Shown here one piece after another: positions 1-9,087 of a stretch of DNA of 64,000 nt. The stretch's first letter is position 1. Every line of letters begins with the position of its first letter. The notes below the pieces were generated by a model. That model was given only the letters and a program-made list of their open reading frames with translations. It had not been told where the DNA came from and searched no databases. Origin of the DNA: Adiantum capillus-veneris (Eukaryota; Streptophyta; Polypodiopsida; Polypodiales; Pteridaceae); NCBI GenBank assembly GCA_014529385.2, contig CM043942.1:3808501-3872500 (forward strand), given 5' to 3'. Position numbers and translations under genes: made by a program.

Positions 1-1083
1 TGCCAACAAAATGAGGCAATTGTAGAAGAGAAGCGCAGACGTGAGAATGCTGATGAAGGACCATCAAAAAGAGCTTCTAGAAGTGGGGGAAGAAGCGACT
101 CAATGCCTTCTCAAACACCCTCAACACAAGGAGCATATCCACCTGAAGTACTCATGGAGGAGTCTACAACAGGAAAGAAGAAAGAGCCAACGAAAGGTAA
201 GACAAAAGGCCCAACTTATAAACTACAATATGATATTGAGGTTGCTGCAGATTTAAAGAAAGTCTTGGAGGAAAGGATCTTGAATAGCAAGATTGAGTTT
301 ACTCTGGGAGAAGTTCTTGGCATTGCAAAGCGTGAATTCCATGAGGAGATCATTGACATCATCAAGAGAAAGAGGCAAACCCTTGCTGAAGTTTCTCGTC
401 CACAGGTTGAAGGGGAAACCTCAAAGACACAAGGGATGCAATTGCAAAATAAGGAGAATGATGGAGCTGTGGTAGGATGCTACCAATCTAGTGGGAGAGT
501 GAATCAAGTGTATTTCTCAAATGATGATGAAGAAGTTGAAGATATTCCTAGGAGTTACTATTCACGAAGTCATTGGGCAAGGGCTACTACAGAAACTTTG
601 GTCAAGGTAGGTGATCTTGAAGAGCCATTTGTTGCCTTGATTGACCATGGTTCAGAAATAAACATAATGTCAAAGAGTCTCTACAACAAGTGCAAATGGC
701 CGATGGACACAGATCATGGCTGGATGGTAAAAGTGGCAAACAATTCATCCGGTGAATTGTATGCAGCATGTCCAGGTGTGAAGGTAACAATAGGTGATGT
801 AAAGATTGACCAAAACTTCTTTGTACAGGATACATCTTCATATCATCTCATCCTTGGACAACCCTACATTGTGGGAGTTTGAATGGAAACAAAGGTAATG
901 GACGATGGTTCAGCATATGCTAGAATACGTAGCAAAGATGGTAAACGAGCTATCCAATTTCTCACAGTCTGTGTAAACCATGAAAGAAATCGTGACAACC
1001 TCAGAGAACATCCTCTACCAAAGGTAAGCAAAGAGTTTCATGATCATAGAGAAATGATGGGTTTTGGCCAAGTACCATTGTAA
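1..1083 (+). pseudogene. G0 gag C-terminus and retropepsin-like protease, interrupted
   Basis: The frame is open from base 1, so the start lies outside the window. The first ~180 codons are charged, low-complexity gag-like sequence. A retropepsin-like segment follows, with ALIDHGSEINIM (about nt 633-670) and the C-terminal YHLILGQPYI. The usual D-S/T-G triad reads D-H-G; in this lineage that may be a family variant rather than damage. A TGA at 880-882 interrupts the frame and is followed directly by ATGGAAACA in the same frame, where the sequence continues METKVMDDGSAYARIRS; the stop probably arose from CGA. The frame ends at TAA 1081-1083 and the next ~70 bp are broken. Confidence 0.8.
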
Positions 1084-1151
1084 AGCAAGATTGCAGTGGT
1101 ACAGAAAGAAAAAGGGTCTCGCTTGATCCAAAAATAGGTGAAACTTTCTCG

Positions 1152-2822
1152 ATGAGCTCCTTGGTAACAAGGAATGGATCAGCATGTTTTACAAAACTTG
1201 AAGATTTGAAGAGATATGAGAGGCAATATGTGCATAATGTACAAATAGGCATAAAAAAGAGTGGGTTGCTAAAGCCTACTGAAAATGTTTTGGGTTTGTG
1301 TGAACAAGTTTCTTTTGTAGATACTATGGGTGAGCTTGATGCTATAATGAGGTCTAGTTTGCATCTTGAAAATGAAGTTGTGGAAGTTTGCTCTATGGAA
1401 ATGTATCAAGTAATAGAAGCCTTTAAAGAAAGCCAAACAGTTGGCCCAGAAGTCCATGTTGAAACTAAATACAAGAGTGTAGCAAAGAAGGTGAAACCAA
1501 TAGCTTCACCCTTACCACCCAACAACAGGGAAAAGATTGAACAGGCTTCTTTACAACCAAGTTTGCGGAATCCTAAAAAGATCGGGCATACCTTCACAAA
1601 GGAGTCCTTTCAAGAGTTGCAGATTGGTTGCGAGGAGTTTCTAACACAAGAGAAGACAAAATGCTTCAAAGAAATGCTTTCAAAGCATGGTAAGGCTTTT
1701 GCATTTGAGCCACATGAGATAGGATGTGTTGATCCTTATATTGTAGCTCCTATGGTAATTTTTACAATACCTCATGTGCCTTGGAATCTGCGGCCTATTC
1801 CGGTTCCAAAGGCTCATTTGCCAAAGTTAGTAGAGCTACTGAATGAGAAAATCAAAATGGGAATCTTGGAGCCTTCTTGTGCTCCATACTCAAACAGGTG
1901 GTTCACAGTTCCAAAGAAGAATGGTTCTCTACGCTTCATCCAAGATATGCAACCAGTGAACAAGGTGACAATTAGAAATGTAGGTACAGGTCCAATTGTG
2001 GATGAATTTGCAGAGGCGTTTGCAGGGAGGGCAATCTACTCAATGGGGGATCTCTACTCCGGGTATGATCAATTTCAACTTGCAATCGAAAGCAGAGACT
2101 TGACAACCATGAGGACACCTTTGGGTTTGGTAAGGATGTGTACCTTGCCACAGGGAGCAACCAACTCGGTTGCACATATGATGAATGGGATGAATAAGGT
2201 CTTACGTGACTTTATTCCTCAAATCACAATGCCTTTCATTGATGATTTGCCTATCAAAGGATGTGAAGAAAGTGACAAAGATGAAGCTTTGGATCTCAAG
2301 GGATGTCGCAGGTTTGTGGTAAATCACATAAATGATTGTGATAAAAAATTTTCTAGGTTGGAAGAAGTGAATCTTACATTGTCAGGGAAAAAGTCTATGT
2401 TTGGTGTCAAAGAAGTGCTCATTGTGGGGCACATGTGCGGGCCATATGGTAGGAAACCTTGTCCATCAAAGGTAGATGCCATCCAAAGAATGAAAGAAAC
2501 ATGCACTAGCATCACTGAGGTTAGAAGGTTTCTGGGAGCATGTGTCTTCTATGTTATTTGGATTCCACATTATGCACATGTAGCTGATCCTCTTTATCAG
2601 CTACTTAGAAAGAATCAAAAGTTTAAATGGACAGAAGCACATGTAAAATCCATGAAAAAGCTAAAGGAGTTACTCCAGTCAGCAACGACTTTGAGAAAGG
2701 TAGACTATGAGTGTCAAAGGCCAGTGATTGTGACAATAGATACCAGTCCTACAGGGATTGGATGGGCAATAGGGCAAGATGACAAAGAAGGACACAGTTA
2801 TGGGGTATGGTTACAGCCTTGA
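1152..2822 (+). pseudogene. G0 reverse transcriptase and start of RNase H
   Basis: This 556-codon frame holds the palm and fingers of a gypsy reverse transcriptase: WFTVPKKNGSLRFIQDM, MGDLYSGYDQFQLAIES, LPQGATNSVAHMM and the catalytic box MPFIDDLPIKG (FIDD in place of YIDD/FVDD). The RNase H opening IVTIDTSPTGIGWAIGQ follows, with its first catalytic Asp. The frame is lost near 2805. Compared with the next frame, about 20-25 codons are missing, including the part that normally carries the RNase H catalytic Glu. In life it would copy the element RNA into DNA inside gag particles. The ATG at 1152 is only the first ATG after upstream stops; the true polyprotein start is further upstream. Confidence 0.88.
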
Positions 2823-4540
2823 AAAGTGGGAAAGAGTACCTAATTGGTGCATGTGTGGTTGTAGAAATAGATTGTCTACCACTTCTTGGGATGATTACAA
2901 GCTGCTCAACACCAGACATTGCTATGTTGCGGTGGATTGCCTACATTAAGTCCTTAAATCCCGAGTTTAAGCACATTGCAGGTAAAGACAATACAGTGGC
3001 AGATATGCTATCAAGGGCAAGGTATGAAGATGAGTCACCAATGATTGATGAGGGAGATGTTGTCGGCACAAAATTCTATTCTATCTCTCATGTCAAAGGT
3101 AACAATGTCTGCATGACTAATTCACTTGAATTGTTCTTGAAAGATCTTTATGAAGGTGATTGGCTTTCTATTGGAAGGTACTTGAGTACTCTAACAAAAC
3201 AGGATGATTGGTCTGAACAAGAATTCAAGAGGATACGCAGGAAAGCATATGGGTACTTTTTAAGGGATGGTTACTTGTGGAAGCATCCTAAACAAAAGGG
3301 TGCTACACCACAACGGGTTATATGTAAAAAAGAGACTCAAGTAAAGCTCATGCAAGAGTTTCATGAGAGTCTATGGGCTGGACACAGGGGTGTGTGGGCA
3401 ATCTTCTCCAAGTTGAAAGAAAAATACTGGTGGAAGGGTATGTATAAAGATGTATCTCAGTTTGTAGAGTCATGTGTAACTTGTCAAATGTATTCAAATG
3501 TTCGACATCGTGATGGATTGCACCCTACATATCCACTAGCCATGCACTATAAATGGGTTGTGGATCTAGTCACGATGCCTTTAGGACTCTGGCAGATGAG
3601 ATACTTGGTTCTTGCACGAGAGGACCTAACTAACCAGGTTGAAGGAAGAGCATTAAGAGCTAAGACCACAGAAGCTGTGTGCAAATTCCTTCTTGATGAG
3701 GTGATTTGCCGTTATGGTTGTGTGGGAAAAATCACTGCAGATCGAGGTGAACTAGATGCCGAAGAAGCAAGGGAGTTCTTTTCTAGATTAGGGATCAAGC
3801 TTTCTCTTACTACAGCTTACAACCCTGAAGGCAATGGAAAGAGTGAAAGAGGGCATCCTCCTATCATCAAAGCTTTGGCCAAGGCTTGCGAAGGAAGAGT
3901 TGGTGAGTGGCCAAAATTGTTACCATATGCTTTATGGGCTGATCGTACAACACATAGCTCAGTAACTAGCTACATGCCTGCAGAGCTAATGCATGGTCAA
4001 AAGCCAGTGATGCCGATTGAGGATACAATTCCCACATGGAATGTACTACCTTGGCAAGAGGGGCTTAGTAGGAAAGATCTCCTTGCACTGCGTATAAGGC
4101 AGCTAGAGAGAAGACCTGGAGACATTGAAGCTGCAAAAGAACGACTCAAAAATGCAAGGTTGAAAAACAAGGACTATTTTGATAAGAGACATCGACTCAG
4201 GAGCAAAGCAATTGACAAAGGTGACTGGGTTTTAGTGTATGATAGTAGCCTTGATAACCAGCACACAGTCATGCGTAAGTTCTCAAAAAGATGGTTTGGA
4301 CCGTATGTTGTAAAGCATGTGCATGAAAATGCTACTTACAGCTTGTCTGAACTAGATGGTATAGAAGTAAAGATTCCCATTGCAAGAAAAAGGATTAAAA
4401 TGTTTAAGAGAAGAGGAGACAATGATCTAAAAGATATTGATGAGGAAGAAGAGAAAAACACAGGTGAAGATCAAAGTGAACATGAAGCTCTGGAATCATC
4501 CAGTGAAGAAGAAGACAAGGAAGATGTACAAGAGGTCTAA
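2807..4540 (+). pseudogene. G0 RNase H C-terminus and integrase
   Basis: The frame resumes RNase H (KEYLIGACVVVEIDCLPLLG, then HIAGKDNTVADMLSRARY) and runs into integrase. The zinc domain shows H-x-H (FHESLWAGHRGVW) and C-x2-C (ESCVTCQMY). Core residues are all present: D in WVVDLVTMP, D in ITADRGELD, E in NPEGNGKSERGH. A GPY-like segment (KRWFGPYVVKHV) precedes an acidic, Ser/Glu-rich tail of about 50 residues with no chromodomain. It would insert element cDNA into the chromosome. The junction with the RT frame carries the internal deletion, so the complete polyprotein cannot be made, although the integrase part itself is uninterrupted for 577 codons. Confidence 0.9.
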
Positions 4541-4583
4541 TCTTACAAAGAGACAATGTAGCACATACCGGAGGATGTGCAGG

Positions 4584-4598
4584 TTTAGAGGGGGTGGA
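4584..4598 (+). promoter_or_regulatory. G0 polypurine tract
   Basis: TTTAGAGGGGGTGGA lies 44 bp after the integrase stop and directly before TGTCGTGCTC. A purine run abutting TG is the expected plus-strand primer and marks the 5' edge of the 3' LTR. Confidence 0.75.
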
Positions 4599-5681
4599 TG
4601 TCGTGCTCTGCCACGTACATAGTGGGAACGCATGCTACAAGATCTATCTTGTATTTTTTTAGATACATAATTATATTTCCTATAGTGTACATATGCATAT
4701 TTATGTATAATAATAAGCCTTCTATCTCATCCTATTATTTTTCTCAAGGGTAACATATCCTTACTTTACCATCAGAAAATACTATGGGAAAAGCATCAAT
4801 AGCTCCGTCTCTTTAACTTGGGGCAAAAAGCATTGATTCGTTATTTCTACTATTTCATTATCATCTCACACCCTAGCTAGATCCTATATCTAGGGTAAAC
4901 TCCAATATATATATATTCTATGTATTTTTTATACTTTTCTTATATTTCTTTTTAAATAGCTACTAGGAGAGAATCAAATCCTAGTGGGACACTAGGTGGC
5001 ATGATTTCAAAGATACACTTATTTTAATGCATTATTGCAAGCATGATTATAAAACTTTGTCAAGGAGCAATGTCATGCTTTCATATGGCATGAGGTGTCC
5101 TTTGGAATTAAATGAAAGTCTAGGCTAAGGAGACCACATGAAGACTTTTGCTGCCATAAATGGACCCTATTTTGATGAATTTTTTACACAAGGTTCCAAT
5201 CCGAATTGGAAAACGATTTTAAAATGAAAATCGTAGCTAATGAGCTGAAGTTTTTGCCCATATTTTTACTTTTTTATTTGGAGCCACGGTTAAGGAGATA
5301 TGATCAAAATACTGGACCCCAGTCTGCCCACATCATGCAGGGGCAGCTCATTTCCAACTTTTCCAATTCCTGTTCACACTGGCTTCTCTCTTCTTGTGTA
5401 AACCCTTGGGGGTTCCCTTCACCTATAAAAGGGGACCTCTTCTTCCTTGTAAGTAACTCAAGCATTCAAGCCATTGATGAGAGGAATTCTCGAGGGAGTG
5501 AGTAGTAATGCCTAATTGTACTTAGCCATTAACATAAGCCCAAGCCTACACTTTCTCCTAGAGGGAGACTAGCCATTCTTGCAACAAGCTAACCTTGGAA
5601 GATCAACTCTAATCAAAGAAGGTCTTGCACTTGGTGTATCAATCAAAGTGGAATTATCCACTCTTCTTCTCTCTCCCATCA
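4599..5681 (+). repeat. G0 LTR (about 1.08 kb)
   Basis: It begins TGTCGTGCTCTGCC right after the polypurine tract. The proposed end CCCATCA at 5681 is inferred from a CA terminus followed 4 bp later by a primer-site-like TGGTGCCGAAGGG. No second copy lies in the window, so the right edge is provisional. It carries a TATA box (5424). If the primer-like site is real, this LTR also serves as the 5' LTR of the leader and micro-ORFs downstream, as expected after recombination between tandem elements. Confidence 0.6.
5424..5430 (+). promoter_or_regulatory. TATA box in G0 LTR
   Basis: TATAAAAGGGGACC sits inside the LTR about 250 bp before its proposed end, the usual place for the U3 promoter. Transcripts would begin near 5455 and read into the leader with S1 and S2. 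Confidence 0.6.
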
Positions 5682-5685
5682 ATAA

Positions 5686-5703
5686 TGGTGCCGAAGGGTT
5701 TCA
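5686..5703 (+). promoter_or_regulatory. Possible primer-binding site
   Basis: TGGTGCCGAAGGGTTTCA starts 4 bp after the proposed LTR end. Plant primer sites start TGG, complementary to the tRNA CCA end. I could not match it to a specific tRNA, so the call rests on position and the TGG start. Confidence 0.4.
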
Positions 5704-5981
5704 AGTAAGATGTGTTCTACATTGATGTTTTCTTGATTTCTTGTTGTTTTCATTTTCATCTCTAATCCAATATATATATATATATGTATGTATCTAATCT
5801 CATCTCCTTAACCAAACCTATCTCTCTCATTCTTAGTAATTCATCCTCTCTAGGTTCTCTTGCTACAGGTACATCTCTCCCCGCAGTATCCTTATTGCCT
5901 AAGGGCAAGAATAGGGCTTGGGAGGGAAAATTCTCATCTCTTCACTTCTCTCAAATCTACATTTCTCACATACTATCCTAG
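5704..5981 (+). other. Leader between LTR and micro-ORFs
   Basis: A pyrimidine-rich, AT-rich stretch with a short TA run (5770-5785) and no convincing gene. It fits an untranslated 5' leader upstream of S1. Confidence 0.5.
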
Positions 5982-6200
5982 ATGAATAACCCACATGATG
6001 ATCATTTCTATCGCTTTCACTCTGTACAATCTATTAGAATTAACGTATGGATTAGCCGTAAAATACACTTTCAACAACGTATAGTGTTTCTCTTCGGTCC
6101 TAAAAGGCTCAATGAAATACTTCTATCACCGGATCCCATCATACTACCTCTCATAGACTATAATTTTTCTTTTGATGTAAGCGTAGTTATCTTGCTATGA
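5982..6200 (+). CDS. Micro-ORF S1, 72-aa retrotransposon accessory protein of unknown function
   Basis: This intact 72-codon frame has no family I recognise. Its homologue is the 72-residue product of 60359-60141 (-): ungapped, 41 of 72 identical by hand count. Conserved blocks are ISRKIHxQQR, FxFGxxR, EIL, ILPLI and SFDVxVxIL. It is also a distant paralogue of its neighbour S2, sharing K-x-x-x-Q, LFG-x-x-R, ILP-x-I-x-Y and S-x-DV. No signal peptide or clear membrane helix is seen; the C-terminus is hydrophobic beta-like sequence. Its TGA stop overlaps the S2 start as ATGA. It lies 300 bp after a probable 5' LTR, a position matching its D1 homologue. Chance conservation of an open frame at 57% protein identity is unlikely. 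Confidence 0.72.
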   Translation: MNNPHDDHFYRFHSVQSIRINVWISRKIHFQQRIVFLFGPKRLNEILLSPDPIILPLIDYNFSFDVSVVILL

Positions 6201-6409
6201 ACCAAGAGGATTTGTACACACAATTAATCCCAATCACTAGACAAAATATCTATATTATGGTAAGCACAAAACTACAATTCCAAAGAACAATTCGTAGCCT
6301 ATTTGGTCAGCCAAGATTGAATGCCATTAACTCATCCATTAACCCTTTCATATTACCCATGATACGATATGACCATAGCCTTGATGTTTTCATCTTCGTA
6401 TTGTTTTGA
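6197..6409 (+). CDS. Micro-ORF S2, 70-aa retrotransposon accessory protein of unknown function
   Basis: An intact 70-codon frame starting inside the S1 stop (ATGA, 6197-6200), an arrangement that favours translation by reinitiation or coupling. The homologue at 60593-60381 (-) is also 70 residues, ungapped, with 47 of 70 identical. Shared blocks include MNxEDLY, VSTKLQFQ, NPFILP, IRYD and SLDV. The C-terminal half parallels S1, so the two probably arose by duplication. Function is unknown. Downstream sequence is lost at the junction with A1 near 6612, so any following ORFs are missing. Confidence 0.75.
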   Translation: MNQEDLYTQLIPITRQNIYIMVSTKLQFQRTIRSLFGQPRLNAINSSINPFILPMIRYDHSLDVFIFVLF

Positions 6410-6612
6410 CATTCTCTTTTGCGTTCTTTCTTTGTGTGTGTGAATGCAAGAGAGAAAGAGTGAGTCTTCTTTGATTGCACTTCTTTCCAAACCCTAGTCT
6501 TCATGGCATCTATGGTTTAACTCCTTCATATAGTTTTTGTTGAGTTCTCTCACAAACTCTCACAGCCATAAGCCCGGTGCTTTCCTGGCTAGACCGCAAA
6601 TTTCTCGATAAC
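6410..6612. other. Short remnant between S2 and the truncated end of A1
   Basis: T-rich sequence without a gene. On the minus strand the A1 integrase matches A3 down to 6613 (GTGCAGCCGG on the plus strand) and then diverges, so the break joining the two oppositely oriented elements lies at or just left of 6613. Confidence 0.6.
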
Positions 6613-7237
6613 GTGCAGCCGGACTAATCGGTCCTACAAAGTCTAAGCCCCACTTTTCAAATGGTTGGGTTACCTTGATGGGATGTAGAGGCATCCTATC
6701 ACTTCTTTGTGGCTTCTTGAAGCGTTGGCATTCATCACATTCCTTTGCAAAAAGTGATACATCCTTAAACAGAGTGGGCCACCAATAGCCTGACTGTAAG
6801 ATCTTTCGGGCAGTCAACTTTCCTGAAAAGTGACCACCAACTACGCCCATGTGTGCCTCTTGTAGAATATATAAATACTCATCTTCGCGGGCACAGCGTC
6901 TAAGAACATCATCTTTTCCTCTCTTATAGAGAGTTTCCGCCAGTAAGCAATAGGGTTCGCATTCCTTGATTAATTTTCGAGCTATATCTTTTCGCAGCTC
7001 TTTGGGTGGAAAACCATTAACTAAGAAGTTAACAATCTTTTCACTCCATTCAGCCATTGTCTCAACAATGAATAAAGGAGTATCAGGAAATTCATCATCA
7101 ACCCCCGTAGGAGCTTTGCCATCAGGGATATGAGATAAATGATCCGCCATGACATGTTTCCTCCCAGGCCTCACAACAACGGTGAAGTCAAACTCAAGAA
7201 GAATTACAACCATCGTGTAATTCGACCTGTGGAACAT
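6613..7237 (-). pseudogene. A1 RNase H end and integrase N-terminus
   Basis: This frame continues RNase H (EFDFTVVVRPGRKHVMADHL) into the integrase zinc domain (HMGVVGGHFSGK, then CDECQRFKKPQ) and the first catalytic Asp in WGLDFVGPISPA. The sequence stops matching A3 at 6613, so the second catalytic Asp and the Glu are absent. The preceding RT frame ends at RITRW because a T present in A3 is missing here, a one-base frameshift near 7220. Confidence 0.85.
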
Positions 7238-9087
7238 GGCTTGTTTACCAAATATAGCAATGCTTGATGATCAACATAAAACACAAACTTGGTAGCAAGA
7301 AGGTAATAGCGAAATTTCTTTACTGCGTAAATTATAGCTAGACCTTCGCGCTCTGTAGTAGTGTAGTTCATCTCGGCATCATTTAATTGGCGACTTGCAA
7401 AGCTAATAGGGTAGTCCAATTTATGTTCTCCTGGTTGAGTTAGAACACACCCAATAGCAAAGTTTGATGCATCAATATGCACATGAAAAGGTACATTCCA
7501 ATCAGGTGTTCGCAGGATTGGAGCACTTGTTAGGGCCTTCTTTAATAACGCATAAGATTGATGACATTCTTCCGTCCAGTGAAACTCGATAAGAAGCTTG
7601 TACAATGGACGCGTTATCTTGGCAAAGTTTAAAATAAACCTTCGATAATAACCAACATGGCCCATAAATCTTTGAACTCCTTTATAGTTAGTAGGTGGTG
7701 GTAAATCGGCAATGGCTTTAATCTTACTCTCAACTGTGGATATCCCGTTTTTGGACACTATATGCCCTAGAATGACTCCATGCTTAACCCAAAATTGGCA
7801 TTTGAAAGGGTTCAATGAGATGCGATAAAATCTGCATCTTTCAAATATTTTTCGTAGATATAACAAATGCTTCTCCCAAGAAGAATAAACACAAAGGTCG
7901 TCTAGGAAAGCTTCACAAAACTCCCTTAGAAATTCTTTAAACGCAGTGTTTATTAATCGTTGGAATGTAGCCGGGACATTTGTTAAGACAAAAGCCATAA
8001 CACGAAATGCAAATACTCCAAACTCTGTGATAAAAGCAGTTTTAGCTTGGTCCTCTAATGCAATTGTGATTTGATTGTAACTAGAGCACCCATCTAAAAA
8101 GCTATAAGCTTCCTTGCCCGCAACTCTTTCAAGCACATGTTCTGAATATGGCAAGGGATAATGATCTCTCCTAGTAGCTGCATTAACTTTCTTGAGGTCC
8201 ACGCACACTCTTAGTTTCCCATTCTTTTTTGGCACAATGACTATTGGAGAAACCCAATCTGAGTGCTCAATAGGGTATATGAATCCACATTGGATAAGTT
8301 TTTCAATCTCCTCTTGTACAATTTTGGCGTACTTAGGATTCATTGGATAGGGTCGTTGCTGGACGGGTTTAGCAGTGTTTATCATGGGAATTGTATGTTG
8401 CACCACAGAAGGTGGAACGCCCTTCATGTCATGATATGTCCAAGCAAAGATATCCTTGTATTCCTTGAGGAGCTCCTTAAGTACAGCCTCTTCAGTTTCG
8501 GTAAGGTCTTGAGCAATAAAGACTGGTTTAGACTCCTCACCTGGTTCTGCTAATTCTATCTCTTTAACTACCGCTGGACCATCATAGACTCCACTGCTTC
8601 CATTGGTAGGTATTCATTGGGCTTTGGCATACACAACCTTTCGCTCCCCCGTGGTATAAGACTTAAAATGTTCAGGAGCCGTATGTAAGTCAGCAGGCTC
8701 TTAGCTTGACGGAGACCTTTCTTTTAGTTCTGCCTCCTTTTGTTGTTGTGCTAACTCTCGGTTTTGACGTCTTCTTATAGTTCGACTCAATTTCGGCTCT
8801 GTAACCTCCAATTGAGCGAGGTCAATGGGTCACGGGCTGCACCACATGACACTCTGGAGATGTTCACCCCAATTGTCTACTAGCTTTCGGTGAGCATCAC
8901 ATGCCCCTAGATAGCTAAGCCATTCTGCAGTAGATCTTTCCTTGTTTATCCTAGCTCTCGCATTTGCTCGATATCGTCGTCTCTTATATGACCTTTGTTT
9001 CTTGTTAAGGTTTTGATTTTGGTAAATGTTTGAACTCGACTCGCTTGATAGGTCTTCGCTTGTATCTTCCTCACTATAAATTACCAT
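7204..9087 (-). pseudogene. A1 reverse transcriptase and RNase H
   Basis: The pol frame starts at ATG 9087, 14 nt inside the end of the upstream protease frame. It has a basic linker (KKQRSYKRRRY), then RT: VPKKNGKLRVCVDLKKVN, SFLDGCSSYNQITIALED, FVLTNVPATFQRL and the catalytic box AFLDDLCVYSS. RNase H follows (HVHIDASNFAIGCVLTQ, TTEREGLAIIYAVKKF, YVDHQALLYLVNK). Stops break the linker between about 8600 and 8720, one of them TGA where A3 has CGA. FLDD in place of FVDD/YIDD is shared with A3. Confidence 0.87.

Larger units (their letters stand above)
1..5681 (+). mobile_element. G0: Ty3/gypsy LTR retrotransposon, 3' part with LTR
   Basis: Retropepsin, reverse transcriptase, RNase H and integrase follow in gypsy order on the plus strand, then a polypurine tract and a TG...CA LTR. 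The 5' LTR and most of gag lie left of the window. Motif wording (IDHGSEINIM in protease, FIDDLPIKG in RT, AREDLTNQVEGRAL in integrase) differs from family A and D1 here and recalls gypsy elements abundant in fungi; that resemblance is from memory, not a search. No chromodomain is visible after integrase, only an acidic tail. In-frame stops and a small RNase H deletion make it non-functional. Confidence 0.85.

Noticed and set aside
633-670. D-H-G protease site in G0 as a disabling mutation
   Set aside because: From memory the related gypsy group often lacks the standard Ser/Thr at this position, so it cannot be called damage without an alignment.
5784-5981. 65-codon ORF directly upstream of S1
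   Set aside because: Pyrimidine-rich leader sequence with no counterpart upstream of S2' or S1' in D1.
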